Notes: generated by a model not told the origin, from the letters alone. DNA of 64,000 nt from Dastarcus helophoroides (GCA_028583605.1 CM053337.1:11474969-11538968); one strand, 5' to 3'. Positions 44,051 through 56,430 are shown, counted from the stretch's first letter. Made by a program: numbers and translations.

Positions 44051-44301
44051 ATAAATTGAGTTGTATTTTTATGTTGAAATATTTAAATAAAAAAGTTTCT
44101 AATAACTTGTTTTTTTCTTCTCTACCCTAAGAATAAATTTTTATGCATTAAATTAAACACAACAATTATTAAATACATTTATTAAATATAAATAGATATC
44201 AAACTGCAAAGCCATCTCTTCAAGAAGTTTCAAACCGCTGTTTATTTTTATATCCATGTGGGAGGGTGTCAAATGTGTCATCAATCAGGCGTCGCTTATC
44301 A

Positions 44302-47300
44302 TCATGGATTCAGAGTTATCTTTGTTTGTTCTACGCTAAAAACTTCATGCTTAAAAGAACGAATAGATCTTTGGGTTGTGAATTTTTCCTTGTTTTCTTT
44401 CAAACAATCTACGTAATCTGGAAATGTAATTACGTTCTTTACCACATTAGCCTTTACTCCCTTAGACTTTTTAACGCATTTTGTTTGACCCTCAACCAAA
44501 TATGAATACATCTTTGTTCGGGGTCCAGCAAAATGCGTCATAATTCTACCATTGTTTTCGTCTTTCATTCTCCCAGGCACTTTTTTCCCTTGCAGAGTTG
44601 TTCCATAGGAATTTTGAGGAGCATAGTCAGATGTATCAAATTTCTCTAAATTTTGCTTAATAATTTTATCATATACATCATCACACTGAAGTTCATAAAT
44701 GAAACTGTCTGTATCGGTGTAAAGCAATTTACATTCGTTTGGATTAAGAGTCTTAAGCATAAAATCATAATGGAAATCATACATATAAACTTTCGAAATA
44801 TCCAATATTGCCATTCCGATGTAGAGAGGCTTATTAAATATCAAATTAGTCTTTTTCATTTCGATAGCTATAAGATCATCATCAAAGATCGTTCTATTGT
44901 GAAAATTTGGACTTGCAATAAGATTTTTCACTCCATATTTTCCCAGCCATTCAGATACTAACTTTACTATGCGGTGTTTTCCTATGATTTTCATCGTCTT
45001 GCCAAAAACTGCATTGCTTGCGATTTTATAGAGGTTTTTTCCAAAGTCTGTTGCAGCTGCAGCCCTCATTTTAGAATTCAGTTCAATGTAAGGCTTTAAC
45101 CACGCAGACTGTTTGAATTTTAGAACTTTATTAATCTTAGTTATTCGTAAACCGTGTTTTAATGCCTGTTTTAATGCTCGATAATGAATAACATAAGATT
45201 TTTTATCATAAAGAGTATTTAAAAGTTTGGGAAGCTTTGATCCCTCAGGTACTAGATTTTCTGCGCAAAAAGGATAATCTTTATGCAAGTCATGTAAATG
45301 TTCTGGATATTCCAAATCAATATCTAAATAAAAACCTACAGGCCCATCGTCAGGTACGTTAGTCACATCAAAATTTGTAAAAGTATTAACCCATTCAAAT
45401 CCGCCATAAGGTAAAGGTTGGCACATTGCCCAACCATATAAATTATTAACATCAAAATACATTAAATATTTGGATGGTTTTGAAAGGTCATAGTTTGACA
45501 TATATTTATTATTTGCCTCAGAATATCGGTTGCATCATACACTAATTCCGCCTCTAATTCCTCTTTCGATGAACATAATCATATCAACATCATTCAATAT
45601 CTGTAAGTCACACTTAGTGTATTTCAACATAGATGTCCACGTATAGCCCAGCATAGTGTAGGACCATGCTGGATCTAAGCCATACGTGTCATGCATAATT
45701 GTTCTAAAATTTTCAAAGACGTATGCCAAAAGTAAAACATCTGTTTTTAAATATAAATCTGAATAATCCCCCAAATTTTCAATTCCGAAATTTATCCAAA
45801 CTTTTCGCGCATATTCGTAATTTTCTTCTGTAATATTGGAGTTATTTAATTTACTATAAAACTTTTCCGGCGGTAACGTTTTTTCATTTAGTCGGTTCAT
45901 CGAATGTATATAGTCATAACAAAAAATCCCTTTTCTACATAACAATTTAAATTTATTATCGTTGAGATGAATAAATTCACTTTGCAAAATTTTCAAGTCC
46001 GATTCATCAAGAGTTGAAACTAATTCATCCAAAGAGGTACCTAAAAATCTAAAGCTATCTATATACCTAAATTTGATTTCATTTTCGTTATTATACTGAA
46101 TGAATGAAATGTATTTTTTTTTATTTATGGGCAATAATGATATTCTCCCCAATTTTGATAAGTCGCGAATTATGAAGTGACTATCATACCCAGATAAATT
46201 ATGAAAAATTATAGGTACAACGAAGGATTTTTGATAGTTTAGATTGCACGCTTGGTGTGCCCAACCTCGAAACTGACCAGTAAAATAATCATGGTCTCCT
46301 ACAACAATATCTTTTTCTATGAAATCTTTTTCACAGATATGACATGTTGTAGCGCCAATCACATCTGGTTTTCCAGTCACTGGAATTATATCCTTAATCT
46401 TGCTCTTAACAAATTTGGATAGTTCAAGCATTTCATTTGCAAACCATTGCATACAGTCTTCTCCTCTGTAACTATTGAAACAAGAAAAACTATTGTCGTA
46501 ACTGCATTTAAAATAGTATCCGGCACTATACGATTTATGCTTTTGATACTTTGCTGTTTTTATTTCCTCGGCAACTATATCTTGGAATGGCAAAAGCAAC
46601 GATTCAAAATCTGCATATATGACAAAGGGGGCCTTTTCTTTGTAAACGAAATTTTTAAACTTTAGTGCCAGATCTGTAGGAAAGGATACGCGACATTCGT
46701 TTACTTTTTCACATAATTCTAAATGCTGTTAATTTTGATTTTAACTGAAAATAATTAAGACAGCTGTCGCAAATGAATTTTGCACATTTGTGTTTATTTA
46801 CTTGCTGTCCTACTAATCTAGAAAGACTTTTAATCCCTACGTAATGGTACCTTAATTCAACACGACTAGCTTCATCGTTTGATGGCTTTTTTGGGGCTTT
46901 GCAAAATATTCATCTTGAACTAAAAGCAGATTGACATGTTTTGCCAATTTGGATTTGTTTAAACGAACGGGCACAGTTTGAAAATAACTTGAATTATCTG
47001 TTGAAATGTATTCTAACACGTACACGTTTATCGAAATAGCATTTTGTTGTTCAAATTTAGAAATGTCTTGCAAAGACACAGGTATTTCAATGCCTTCAAT
47101 ATTTAAAACTTGTGTGTAATGTGGGTATGATGAAACTCTATCAGTATGGTTCTGTCCATCAACTGGATGAAGAGCACTGACTATGCTCCAAAAGAAACAC
47201 GCATCATCCTCATTTTTTAGATTTACACAAGCTTTCTTTCGAGCAATGATGTCGGGAAGTTTAATATACGAAGACCCACCCGTCCCTAATTCAAATTTAT

Positions 47301-47973
47301 TAATATTCACTTCTAAACTAATAATTTTGCACAACGCCCACCCAAAATCGCGTTCCTGAAATTCACTCAACTTATTTAAAATTTTGTCCACGACCGAATT
47401 CATAAACCAATTTTTTAAACTTGTCCCCGTATTAATTACTTCATTTTTCGTATTAAAATATTTCAATTCCCTCATTTCCTGTTCCTTTCCTTGCTTAATA
47501 AATTCGCTACCAAAAGTTGTATTCACTTTAAGCATGGGGAATTGCTTTAAAACGTTATTTATTCTGCTATTGAACATTTCAAAACAATCCATCAAAAATA
47601 GCCCCAAGTCCTTATGCACTATGTTAATTATAATACCTGTTCTCACTCTGTATTCAAAGGCAGATTTAACATCCTCCCAATGCACTCTATCACGAAGATT
47701 TTTAGCACCAGCTTCAATATGTGTTTCGTTTAACTTCCACCTAATGTCCGCTTGAAACTTTTTGAAGTAGGCTAGATTGCTTTGCAGTTTGTTTACAAGT
47801 CCAAGGTCAGTGTTATCTTTAAGTAATTTATTCGCTTCCCGTTGACATTTTTTAACGTAGCCCAGCCAGCGCCCAATCTCCTCTTTTGTCCTAATAAGTT
47901 CTTCTGCCTGCATGCAGATGTTTTTCATCTCATCTACACATTGATATTTATTTATTTTTGATTTGCAACACAA
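44302..47973 (-). pseudogene. polB: Protein-primed family-B DNA polymerase
   Basis: One frame runs most of the length. N-terminal part 46852-47973 (MCCKSKINKYQ ... LPDIIARKKACVNLKNEDD). After a stop at 46852 and a temporary frame change come zinc cysteines and exonuclease motif I (VIYADFESLL). 45535-46599 has VVGDHDYFTGQFRGWAHQAC, exonuclease II FHNLSGYDSHF and exonuclease III YLKTDVLLLAY. An in-frame TGA at 45535-45537, then the palm: motif A YFDVNNLYGWAM, motif B KIASNAVFGKTM, motif C LLYTDTDSF, to 44302. All catalytic motifs are present; a stop and a short frameshifted interval disable it. It would replicate the Polinton genome. Missing from copy B. Confidence 0.93.
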
Positions 47974-48076
47974 TGTCTTAATTTTAGGTTATATTTTAAT
48001 ACTTCTACTTACGATATTATATGACAGAAGCGAAATAAAAAATCTTATTAGGATGGCTAATGGACGGATGGAATCT

Positions 48077-48132
48077 CTAAAACAATAAATAATTTTAGTA
48101 TTGAAAATATGTTAAACACTTATTTTACTTAC
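48077..48132 (-). other. Possible 56-bp intron in the PolB leader
   Basis: On the minus strand GTAAGTAAAATAAG (from 48132) starts and TTATTGTTTTAG (ending 48077) closes a 56-base, T-rich-ended segment, a normal small insect intron. A second GTAAGT lies at 48012 just before the PolB start. Confidence 0.4.
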
Positions 48133-48250
48133 ACGAGAAACGATGTTTTACTTGCGGAGAGCGATGAGGATTTATCAGCTGTGCATAACACTTTGACCCG
48201 ATTACTTGAGCGATGATCAGTCAAATGACTTGTTATTCAAATTTCCCTTA

Positions 48251-48258
48251 TATTTATA
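48251..48258 (-). promoter_or_regulatory. TATA box upstream of PolB
   Basis: TATAAATA on the minus strand, ~280 bases before the PolB ATG and ~120 before the possible intron. Confidence 0.45.
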
Positions 48259-49645
48259 GATGCACTTGATACCGGAGCAGGAATAATTCAAGTTTCCCGC
48301 TCTTACTCTCACTCTGACGCCGCTAGATGGATCCAAGCACTAGGCATTGACCAATAAATTTCCATCCCCGACGATTCACGATCGTCCCCGACCAACGGAA
48401 AACACAAGGAGGGTTGGTCGTTAACCGCCCTTGCTTGACTCACTCTCACCAAGTTTGAACTTCGAACGGAGAACACCTACCCGAGAATTCCGAACACGTG
48501 CCTAGTGCTTCGACCATTAATTTGCTTTAAGATTATTTACCCGATTAATCTAATAGTGCCACGGCGAAAACTCCAGCTAAAACTGTAAGTCTGCGCATTT
48601 CTTTTTATCCATTTGTCCGAATTATATATTTGTATTGTGCTGCATTGTCCAATTGTTGTGAATTGTTTATTTTCGACCTGAGGACCCAACACGACCACGT
48701 GCTTGTTAAAACGAGCAAGTTCTAGGCGAAATTCGAATTTTATTCGAGTTTCGGCCGAAGAATTAATTCTTATTCTCTTGTCGAGTAATATTTTATATTT
48801 CCTCGATTGTAATCGCCCCTGGAAGATTTCCTAACCGCGTGCAAACGCCTTAATAGCTAATTCGAGAGTCGGCGACTTGACGCCCCTTTTATTTCATTTT
48901 TCTGTTTAGTTGCACGTGTAGAAACCTGTTAGACGCCATTTTCTAGTATTTACCAGTGACATTGTCTTCTGTGGTTGACACGCAGTGCACCAACTGTTGG
49001 CTGACACGCAGTGCTACCATCTATTGGTTGACACGCAGGACACTACTTGACATTTCTCTGGCGCAATCTCGCGTTCATAGACACAATTACATCTGTCACT
49101 TGTCTTGTCTATGATACCAACACTCCGTTAGTGACATTTGCAATTTCCCTGTTGGACAGTGTTGCCAATAAGCATTCCTAATTATTGTATGTGTGTGGAG
49201 CGAGTTTTAGCTGTGGTTATCTTCGTATACCCGCTTGTTCCTTTCCTTATCTTCCATTCACTCACCACGCTTTATTTACGCGTTTTGTTTTGTTTTATTT
49301 TATTTTTAATAATTTATACCGAGTACGGTATAACACTCACATGTTATTTAGAATGCATACGGTAGGTAATCAAAAAAAAAGCTGCCGCCTTGCTTTGATA
49401 AAAGCCAACTTGATAAATTTACAAATTAATAAAAGCCGACTTTTGCTATAATTAACGATTAATTTACATTAAACTGGTTTCTAATAAATATATGACGTAT
49501 TAGCTTATTTTGCATGGTTTATCAAAGAAGCGCGATAAAGAGGCAACTTGCGTTATTTTCATCAATGAAACCATTTTTATATTTACAACTTATTTTATTA
49601 GCATTATCTCATTAAAAACATTAGCGCTTTGTTGTTTTATAGCAA
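48259..49645. other. Polinton A region between PolB and right TIR, no gene
   Basis: Moderately GC-rich non-coding DNA. Three 26-27-bp tandem units with GGYTGACACGCAG start at 48973, 48999 and 49026. Open frames here of 75-103 codons have no recognisable content. Confidence 0.5.
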
Positions 49646-50089
49646 TAATGGTGCCAATAAATTTACACTTTGTTACGAAGCATCACCGTCCCTCAGCCGT
49701 ACATAGTTTATTTACCGCCTTTTTAAGTTATTCGATGCCGCCATCTTGTTCTACATGCCACGCCTTTTCATTTGATACCATGGAGCTGCGTAATTGGTCA
49801 TTTTATTTACATTTTTTATAAATAAGGCCCTATTGACATACTTCGTTGCCGCCATCTTCTTCTATGCGTCACGCCCTTTCATTTGATACCCAACATGCCA
49901 CGTAATTGGTCATTTTATTTATATTTTTAGAAATAAGGCCCTATTGACATACTTTGTTGCCGCCATCTTGTTCTACACGTCACGCCCTTTTATTTGACAC
50001 CCAACATGCCCCGCCCCTCTACTTATTCAGCGACATGCCATCCGACGCTGCTATGACGTCATTTGGCGTAGAATCCCCCCTGATATATG
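49646..50089 (-). repeat. Polinton A right TIR
   Basis: Inverted copy of 38088-38548 with three subrepeat units. Its last bases (CTGATATAT) run into the MITE at 50090. Confidence 0.9.
49737..50061 (-). promoter_or_regulatory. CRE palindrome and three YY1/Pho-like sites in the right TIR
   Basis: GCCGCCATCTTG at 49737-49748 and 49959-49970, GCCGCCATCTTC at 49848-49859, TGACGTCA at 50054-50061. Confidence 0.65.
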
Positions 50090-50669
50090 AGGTTTGTTCC
50101 AACCGAACATCAAACTAGTTTGCAACCGTCCGGCGCATGTGCATTCAAAATTTACCGTTCCAACCAAGTGCAAACTCCAACCCAACTGGCAGTCCGGTGT
50201 TCCAACAGTGCTCTGACTAGTTCGTGAATTGATTTGTGATCAATCAGAACAGTCAGCAGCCGAGAGCTTGTACTGGCAGTTGGGAACATGCGCAATAAGT
50301 AATCGATAAGCGGTATCTAATTTCTCAGCTGTTATTTGTCAATACGATTGTCAAATGTTTTGATCTTGTTGGAGCAAATGTAAATTGTGTTGTTAAGTTC
50401 TGAATTCTATTTTTCATCCACTATATTTGCTCAAAAATAACAAAAATGAATTTCGTAGAGGGATTTATATGTGATGAAGATTTATTTTCATCGCTTTCGA
50501 TTGAGACAGACGGCGAAGACCAGAGGTTTTCCGAGAAGTCCCAAAGTGCGTTCCAACGTGTACAATCCCAAACCAGTCGGAGTATAATACAGAATGCACG
50601 CATGCGTACGAACTAGTTCATGAATTAGTCGGAAACTAATCAGAAATGTTCGGTTGGAACAAACCTATG
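50087..50669. mobile_element. 577-bp MITE with AGGTTTGTTCC termini
   Basis: 50090-50666, TIR AGGTTTGTTCCAACCGAACA (21 bp perfect), flanked by ATG on both sides (3-bp duplication, as in Harbinger-type elements). It contains a 56-codon forward frame starting at 50446 (MNFVEGFICDEDLFSSLSIE...), acidic, unrecognised, possibly a captured or transposase-derived exon. Confidence 0.8.
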
Positions 50670-51541
50670 TACTACTGGCGCTGCCTGCGCTATCCTGCAT
50701 ATTTCTAAATCATCATAACTTTTTTGTGCACCCACGTATATCAATTTTAAATGGGTTATTTTATTTCCTCATATTTTCTACGTAAAAAAGGTGTACTTTC
50801 TCAAAGTAGATACGAGCAACCGTTTCCAAGATATTTGCCTTTAAAGCTTGACGTGCCTTTGTTTTAAATTACTAAGATATTAAATTGTCGAAGTAGGCTG
50901 GAAAAAAAAGTAATCATAAGACAGCTTTAAAACTAATTTATGTTAAATATTACTTTTCTGATAATATTATTACCTAAATTTTGAAAATCTCAATAAAGAA
51001 AATCCAAAAAATTAAGACGTAATTTATTTTCTAACATAGAGATGTGAGATATGATCTCTGAGTCCGCACAAGAAAATTTTAATAGTCTGGGTGGTCAAAT
51101 CAGATATTTGAAGATGAATTTCAATAAAAAACAGGTAGATTTTTAATTGTTTACAATTCCTTTACATGAAAAAGGTCATTTCCCACATACTTTTTTTTGA
51201 AAATAAATATTGCTTTGGTATTTTATTTAAATTTGCTTTAGTAATTTAAAAAATATGTGTCATAATAATGTCAGTAAAGTAATATTTATTATAAACAATT
51301 TTAGAGTCAGTTTTATTACTTTCATTTTGAAACTTACTGCGAAAAATTCACATTTACATAACTTAAAATAAACGTACGGCAAATATCTTGAAAACGGTTG
51401 CTTGTATCAACATTTAGAAAGTATACCTTTTTTACGTAGAAAATGTAGATAAATAAAAATATTTATTTAAAATAAGTGTACATGAAGGCACAAAAAAGTT
51501 ATGATGCTTTAGAATAATACAAGGTAGCGCAGGTGGCAGGT
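50670..51541. mobile_element. Foldback-type MITE with ~200-bp inverted repeats
   Basis: Left arm 50670-50870 (CTGCCTGCGCTATCCTGCAT ... CGTAAAAAAGGTGTACTTTC) and right arm ~51355-51541 are inverted copies. AT-rich centre without a gene. Confidence 0.8.
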
Positions 51542-51810
51542 GAGTTACTGACAATCTGTTACTGACTCACTGCAAATTAGAATTTCTTGACCAAGAAAAC
51601 CCTCCTATACCAAATTTCTTGTCTATAGCATGTGTTCATCAGTTATGCGAAAAAATCACAATTTTTTTTTCAACTTTAGCACCCTGTATCTCTGTTAATA
51701 TCAACTTTTGGTATAAGGTAAATGTGGCTAAATCACGTTATTTTTATACGAAAAATCTACTCTTGCTCTATGTACCATTACTTATGGTCCACCCTGTATT
51801 TCATCATAAA
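51542..51810. other. Mariner-terminus debris
   Basis: TTATGGTCCACCCTGTATTT at 51783 resembles CAGGGTGGACC ends of local mariner elements, and GCTCTATGTACCATTA at 51768 is shared with 32352. Copy B starts abruptly after it. Confidence 0.4.
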
Positions 51811-51823
51811 AATACAACTCAAT

Positions 51824-51937
51824 TTATTTTTGGTCCTTTTTCAATTTCCTTTCTCTCTTACATTCTGCACATTTAAGTTTGGAGGGTAGGGGTCCATCGA
51901 TATGTGTTACATCATCAAGTTTGTTGTAATGGTCCAT
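51824..51937 (-). CDS. Tiny CxxC peptide next to integrase, uncertain
   Basis: 37 codons: MDHYNKLDDVTHIDG ... LKCAECKRERK. The single CxxC pair and THIDG suggest the C-terminal end of a larger zinc-binding protein cut by the left edge of copy B. This segment is missing in copy A. Weak. Confidence 0.25.
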   Translation of the reverse strand: MDHYNKLDDVTHIDGPLPSKLKCAECKRERKLKKDQK

Positions 51938-52168
51938 ACAAGGTAATCTTCGTTTAAGACTTGAAGAACTTTGAAAGTTTGTCGTTAGATTTTCCCATAC
52001 ACTTTACAAATCTAAAGGTTAAACATGAGCTAATAAACACTTGTAAGGAAATAACTGTAATTCTTCCAAAGTAAATTCTTGTAGGAGTTTACCTTCTTGT
52101 TTCAAAACCACGTCTAACTGAAGCCATTCTGAATGCGACTGAGCTCTACTCCTCACCAACAAAATTAT

Positions 52169-53155
52169 TTATTTAAGAAACACCTCATTTAAATTAACCC
52201 AACTATTGTGAGATTTATCCAAACCTAACCATTTGACATAGAGTTTTTTTCCCTTTCTACGTAGAACTTTTTCAACTAAGTAAACGTCGGGTTGTTGAGT
52301 TTTTTGTAATTCTTCAACATAGAAACCCCCACTTATCGGATGACCTCTCATATCTTCAAGCAAATATGTCGTAGGATATGTTATTCGAACTTGTCGTATT
52401 TTAAATAATTCAGTAGTCCAATTAGGCGTATATCCCTTAGCAAATACATGTTTAGCTTTGCTTATTCGAACAGTGTCTCCAACTTTAAACTTTTGATTTC
52501 CTGCTATTTTTATATTGCTATACTTTGTATTAAGTAATTGCTTTTCATTATCTTTGTTTACTTCGGATGGTTTCATTCCAATAGTTCTATGTTTAGTATT
52601 GTTGTATTCTTCAACGACATCGTTTAAATTATCAATCCATTTATGTTTTCCTTGTAAACTAAATAACTTGTACAACTTTTCCTTTAACGTTCTGATAACT
52701 CTTTCAACTATTGCATCTTTCTTGACACTAAAGGTACTACATAATGATTATTCGAGTACTTTTTCACAAATTTATTAAAATGGTTATTATAAAATTCCTT
52801 ACCTTGGTCGCTTTGTAAATTCTTAGGAGTAAGACCATTGTTTTCTTTGATTATTTCGATCATTGCCTCAGTAACTTCATTGCCTAATTTACTTTTGATT
52901 TTGCTTCGCATATTCAACAAATTCAGCTAAATCGATTTGCCAAAGGTCCTCTAAATCTTTAATAACTGTTCTTCTTCTAGAAAATTTTTTTCTTATAGGT
53001 TTATGAAGTTCCTTCACGACTTGTTGCTTACTTATTACTGACTTTTGACACAGGTGTTTGATTATTTAATTGAAGCTTGACATATTTAACATTTTAATCA
53101 CATCTCCAATTAATTTATTTTTGTATTTATCAAGTTCAAACTTGTTAATGCCCAT
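52169..53155 (-). pseudogene. Polinton integrase with chromodomain, copy B
   Basis: Start MGINKFELDKYKNK at 53155. The region with the first catalytic Asp (DLWQIDLAEFVEYAK) is present; a deletion then removes the strand that reads VIDAFSK in the copy at 7415. The second Asp lies in NLQSDQGKEFYNNHF and the third Glu in a VERVIRTLKEK segment near 52695. C-terminal part 52169-52675 is intact: FKVGDTVRISKAKHVFAKGY, then chromodomain YLVEKVLRRKGKKLYVKWLG. Frameshifts at ~53090, 52920 and 52700. All three catalytic acids survive but not in one frame. Confidence 0.88.
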
Positions 53156-53224
53156 ATTGTAAATGAAATAAAACTAATAAGTTATAATTTATATATACAT
53201 GTCGCTTGCTGAAGTTAATTTTGT

Positions 53225-53490
53225 CTGCAACTGTACTCTGTCTGTGAGTTGGTTTTAGTTGTCTATAGCTGTCTGTGAGTTGGTTTGTAGTTGTCTAGCA
53301 GTTGGTTTTAGTTGTCTACAGCTATATATTAGTTGGTTTGTAGTTGGCTACAGCTGTATATTAGTTGGTTTGTCGTTGTCTGCAGCTGTCTGTGAGTTGG
53401 TTTGTAGTTGTCTAGCAGTTGGTTTTAGTTGTCTACAGCTGTCTATTAGTTGGTTTGTAGTTGTCTAGCAGTTGATTTCCAGGTTGATGT
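53225..53490. repeat. Minisatellite, locus 3 (in Polinton B)
   Basis: Inverted version of the 22-bp family (TTGGTTTGTAGTTGTCTA units). It replaces the C-terminal part of the ATPase gene. Confidence 0.9.
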
Positions 53491-53491
53491 T

Positions 53492-53834
53492 AGAATTCAT
53501 CAGCGCATCAGCAGGATCTATAATATTAGTATTTTCATTATATGCATAATACTTCACTTCAGGCACGTTTTTAATTACTTTTTCCAACAGCTGATATTTT
53601 GGTTGATATAGCGACTTTGAATAAATGTATATATTTTCAAATCGAAGTCCATTCAGTTCGAATAATAAGGACAAGAGTACATTAGTTTTTCCACATCCAC
53701 TAGGTCCTACGATAATGCCTCGTAAGGTATTTGGAAATAAATCACCATGTTTATCTAAGTCTTTTGTTTGCCCTTCAACAAAATCGAAATTTGTAATAGG
53801 TAGAGTTAAATCACCCTTCTCAGTTTGTATCTTT
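53492..53834 (-). pseudogene. Packaging ATPase, copy B, 3'-truncated
   Basis: Same protein as 42434-43099. Walker A is intact (GPSGCGKTN, near 53685-53710), but the start codon is ATA instead of ATG and the gene stops being homologous after NIIDPADALMNS, before Walker B, where minisatellite begins. Non-functional for different reasons than copy A. Confidence 0.85.
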
Positions 53835-53885
53835 ACTTAAAATGTCTTTATATTAATTATTCGGCGACATTTATACTCAGTCGTA

Positions 53886-54371
53886 ATGTTGAACTATCAG
53901 GGAGCGGGTCTGTTTAACTCTGCTCTTAACAAGTTACCAGTTGAACTACATATACCGGGAAGATACAATTATTGTGGTCCAGGCACTAAACTTGAAAAAC
54001 GTTTAAATAGACGAGATAAAGGAATCAATCCTTTAGACGAAGCTTGCAAAGAACACGACATTGCTTACACTGAAAATAAAAATATTGAAAATAGACATAA
54101 AGCAGACAAAATTTTACAAAAGGAAGCTTGGCAGAGAGTTAGATCACACGACGCAAAGTTGGGAGAAAAGACAGCCGCTTTATTGGTAGCAGGAGCTATG
54201 AAAGCTAAACGTAAGCTGGGTTTGGGAATGAAGAATAGAAAGCAAGTTCCATTCCGCAAAGGTGTTGTGTTAGCTGTTCGACATTGATGGAAAAAGCAAA
54301 AGTATCATCTTGGTTATGGCATGAAAAAAATTAGTACTGATCCGTTAAAAACAGCACGATTGAATCTTAGA
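53886..54371 (+). pseudogene. PLA2-domain virion protein, copy B
   Basis: Open 53886-54287. MLNYQGAGLFNSALNKL, then Ca-binding loop YNYCGPGTKLEK and catalytic His-Asp block LDEACKEHDIAYTE (~residues 54-67), the complete phospholipase A2 signature of parvovirus VP1-unique regions. A Lys/Arg-rich tail (MKAKRKLGLGMKNRKQ) may bind DNA or target the nucleus. TGA at 54285-54287 corresponds to TTG-Trp context in copy A, so the last ~27 codons are cut; the normal stop is also lost (CTTAGAATG). The enzyme core itself is intact. Confidence 0.85.
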
Positions 54372-56430
54372 ATGGTTGGAGGACATAAAAATGTACTTCT
54401 ACCCAGAGTTCAGTGGCGGCTAGTGCTAAGGTTTGCAGGTTTAAGCAACCTCCAAAAAATGTGCCGGGATAAAAAATAAAGTAATTGTTGTCTATTTTAT
54501 TTATTAATATAACAGATTTATCGTTACCAAACATAACTATAACCAGAGACTAAATAGACTGAACGTAACACGGTAAGCAGTGAAGCCAGTTGAAAGCCTG
54601 GCGAAAGCCTAGCTCCATCTAGCTCGCAATGCCCTCTTATTATTTGACAGACCTTTGCGAAGATAACATCGGTTTTTTTTTAAAGAAAATGGGCTGTAAA
54701 TATGGGGAAGTGTATTGTGGATCATTGTTGAAACCTCGGTGAACACATTAGTGAAGGAAAATCAAGAGTTTCATTCTTTGGGTAGGTAAAAATAAAATAT
54801 ATAAATATTCAATTATCGGCGTGCGCACGTCGCCATTTCACTGCAATCATGACGTGTTTACAGCACCGGCTTAACAATATTGTACACAGGCGTCGCGTAT
54901 TGAAAGAAAATTATTTTACTATTAAACCAAGATGTCTTTGAAAATAGTTCTCCTGAACTTTTACCAAAAAGCACTTATAAAAATTATCCTATTGGTCCAA
55001 AAGCCCCTAATTCTAAAGTTTCATCTAAATCGTTAGAACCGTTACGCGGCAAGTTTCGTATATATAAATTTTACTTAATCCGACCATATCAAAGAGTAGT
55101 AGAATGCACCTCCCCACTTCCCCGGATTTTAGCTTCAACTGTACGTATGAGACAACATTGAAACGTTCAGTCTATTTAGTCTCTGACTATAACGGATTCC
55201 CCCGGTTTGTTAGAATTTGGCGAGGTTGTTGGGTCCATGGTTTGCAGAGTTTGCAGGCTAGACTGCAAACTTTGCTTTCCACATATGCACCTGCGCCTTA
55301 ACTCATATTTTGTTCGTTTAAATAGTTGCCCATAAGCAAGCATTAGGTTGCACTTGTGGATGCAAACCAAATATCAACTCGCTATTTTAATTTGTTGTCC
55401 GCCAATGTTGTGAGCCGTGAAACACAAATGGAAATAAATTCAGTGCAAAGTTTAATTGCACGACCATTCTGTAACCGATCTGTGTCGGAAAAACTGGAAA
55501 TTAAGCGACTTGGACAATCTATTTCAGACTTAAATATTCTGCAGACGATGTTTAGTTAATTGCAGCAACGTTATTTTTTTCTGAAAAATTTAATCAGTAT
55601 AGAACCACTTTTCCCGAAAAGTGTTTTAAAAAACCACTAAGATTTATCCATTTTTGGATTGAAATCGATTTCTGGTTTACTGTACTCTATAACATTATTT
55701 CAGAAAACAGTGAGCTGAGTAAATTTTTAGTGGAACTCTAAATGCTTTCAAAAATCTTTATAACTATCCCAATGGCTTCTCCTGAAGCAGAGGGTGCTTC
55801 TCCACCCTGAAAATAATTAAAAACTTTTAAGAAATACATTATGCCAGGAAAAATTGTCCGCATTAACGATGCTATCCAAAGAAAAGGACTTAATCCAAGG
55901 AATACCCGACCGCAATCAAAAATTATTAATAAATTTGCATCTGCCAAAGATCATCGTATGGACTTCTGCTTCCAATAAGTGAATGTCTGATTTTTGTGCA
56001 TATTATAAAAGGAAAATTTTAATAATATACTATACATGTATAAATATCTCTTAATTCCAGATTAATTTAAAATTTCCAATTTCGGCACATTTTGGTAAGT
56101 GTCTCTTTGCAACCCCCAATTTTTTTAAGCACCAGCCGCCACTGCCAGAGTTATACCTTTACTAAAAGTAGGAGGAATTTTACCGTTTTTAATTCCTCTA
56201 TTCGCCATAGGTCATAGGTTGCCATAGGTGCTTTATCAGGTGGAGCAGCTGGAATCGCCGTAAATGATGCTGTAAATGATGCTAAAGATGCGCAAAAACA
56301 ATTGGGGGAAATGCAAAGACACAACAAATCTATGGAGGAAATAGCTCTCGGTAAACATGGAGATGGATTGTACCTTAAAAGGTATAAAAAAGGCATGGGT
56401 TTATATTTAAAACAATTTCCAAAAAACTAA
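54372..56430 (+). pseudogene. Hydrophobic virion-type protein, copy B, split by hAT
   Basis: Starts at 54372 (MVGGHKNVLLPRV), is interrupted at 54411 by a hAT derivative and resumes at 56145 through IGALSGGAAGIA-like and KGMGLYLKQFPKN ends at 56430. Extra in-frame damage near 56200. See 41595-41893. Confidence 0.7.
54403..56152 (+). mobile_element. Deleted hAT derivative with 8-bp target duplication
   Basis: 54411-56144 (1734 bp) starts CAGTGGCGGCTAGTGCTAAG and ends CACCAGCCGCCACTG, flanked by CCAGAGTT at 54403-54410 and 56145-56152. The termini are the same family as 20380-24959. A forward frame 55356-55559 (NSVQSLIARPFCNRS, SEKLEIKRLG) is an N-terminal hAT transposase remnant; no catalytic region was seen. 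Confidence 0.93.

Larger units (their letters stand above)
38088..50089. mobile_element. Polinton/Maverick (adintovirus-like) copy A
   Basis: About 12 kb between inverted repeats 38088-38548 and 49646-50089. The left end begins AGATATATTAGG, the AG start expected for Polintons. Genes: membrane-protein remnant (+), 159-aa-type gene, major capsid, minor capsid, protease, hydrophobic protein and PLA2 gene (all minus), ATPase and integrase remnant (plus), PolB (minus). The right end is degraded where a MITE begins. Nearly every gene carries a stop, frameshift or deletion. Confidence 0.9.

Noticed and set aside
53259..53468. 69-codon hydrophobic ORF resembling a membrane protein
   Set aside because: Translation of the minisatellite.
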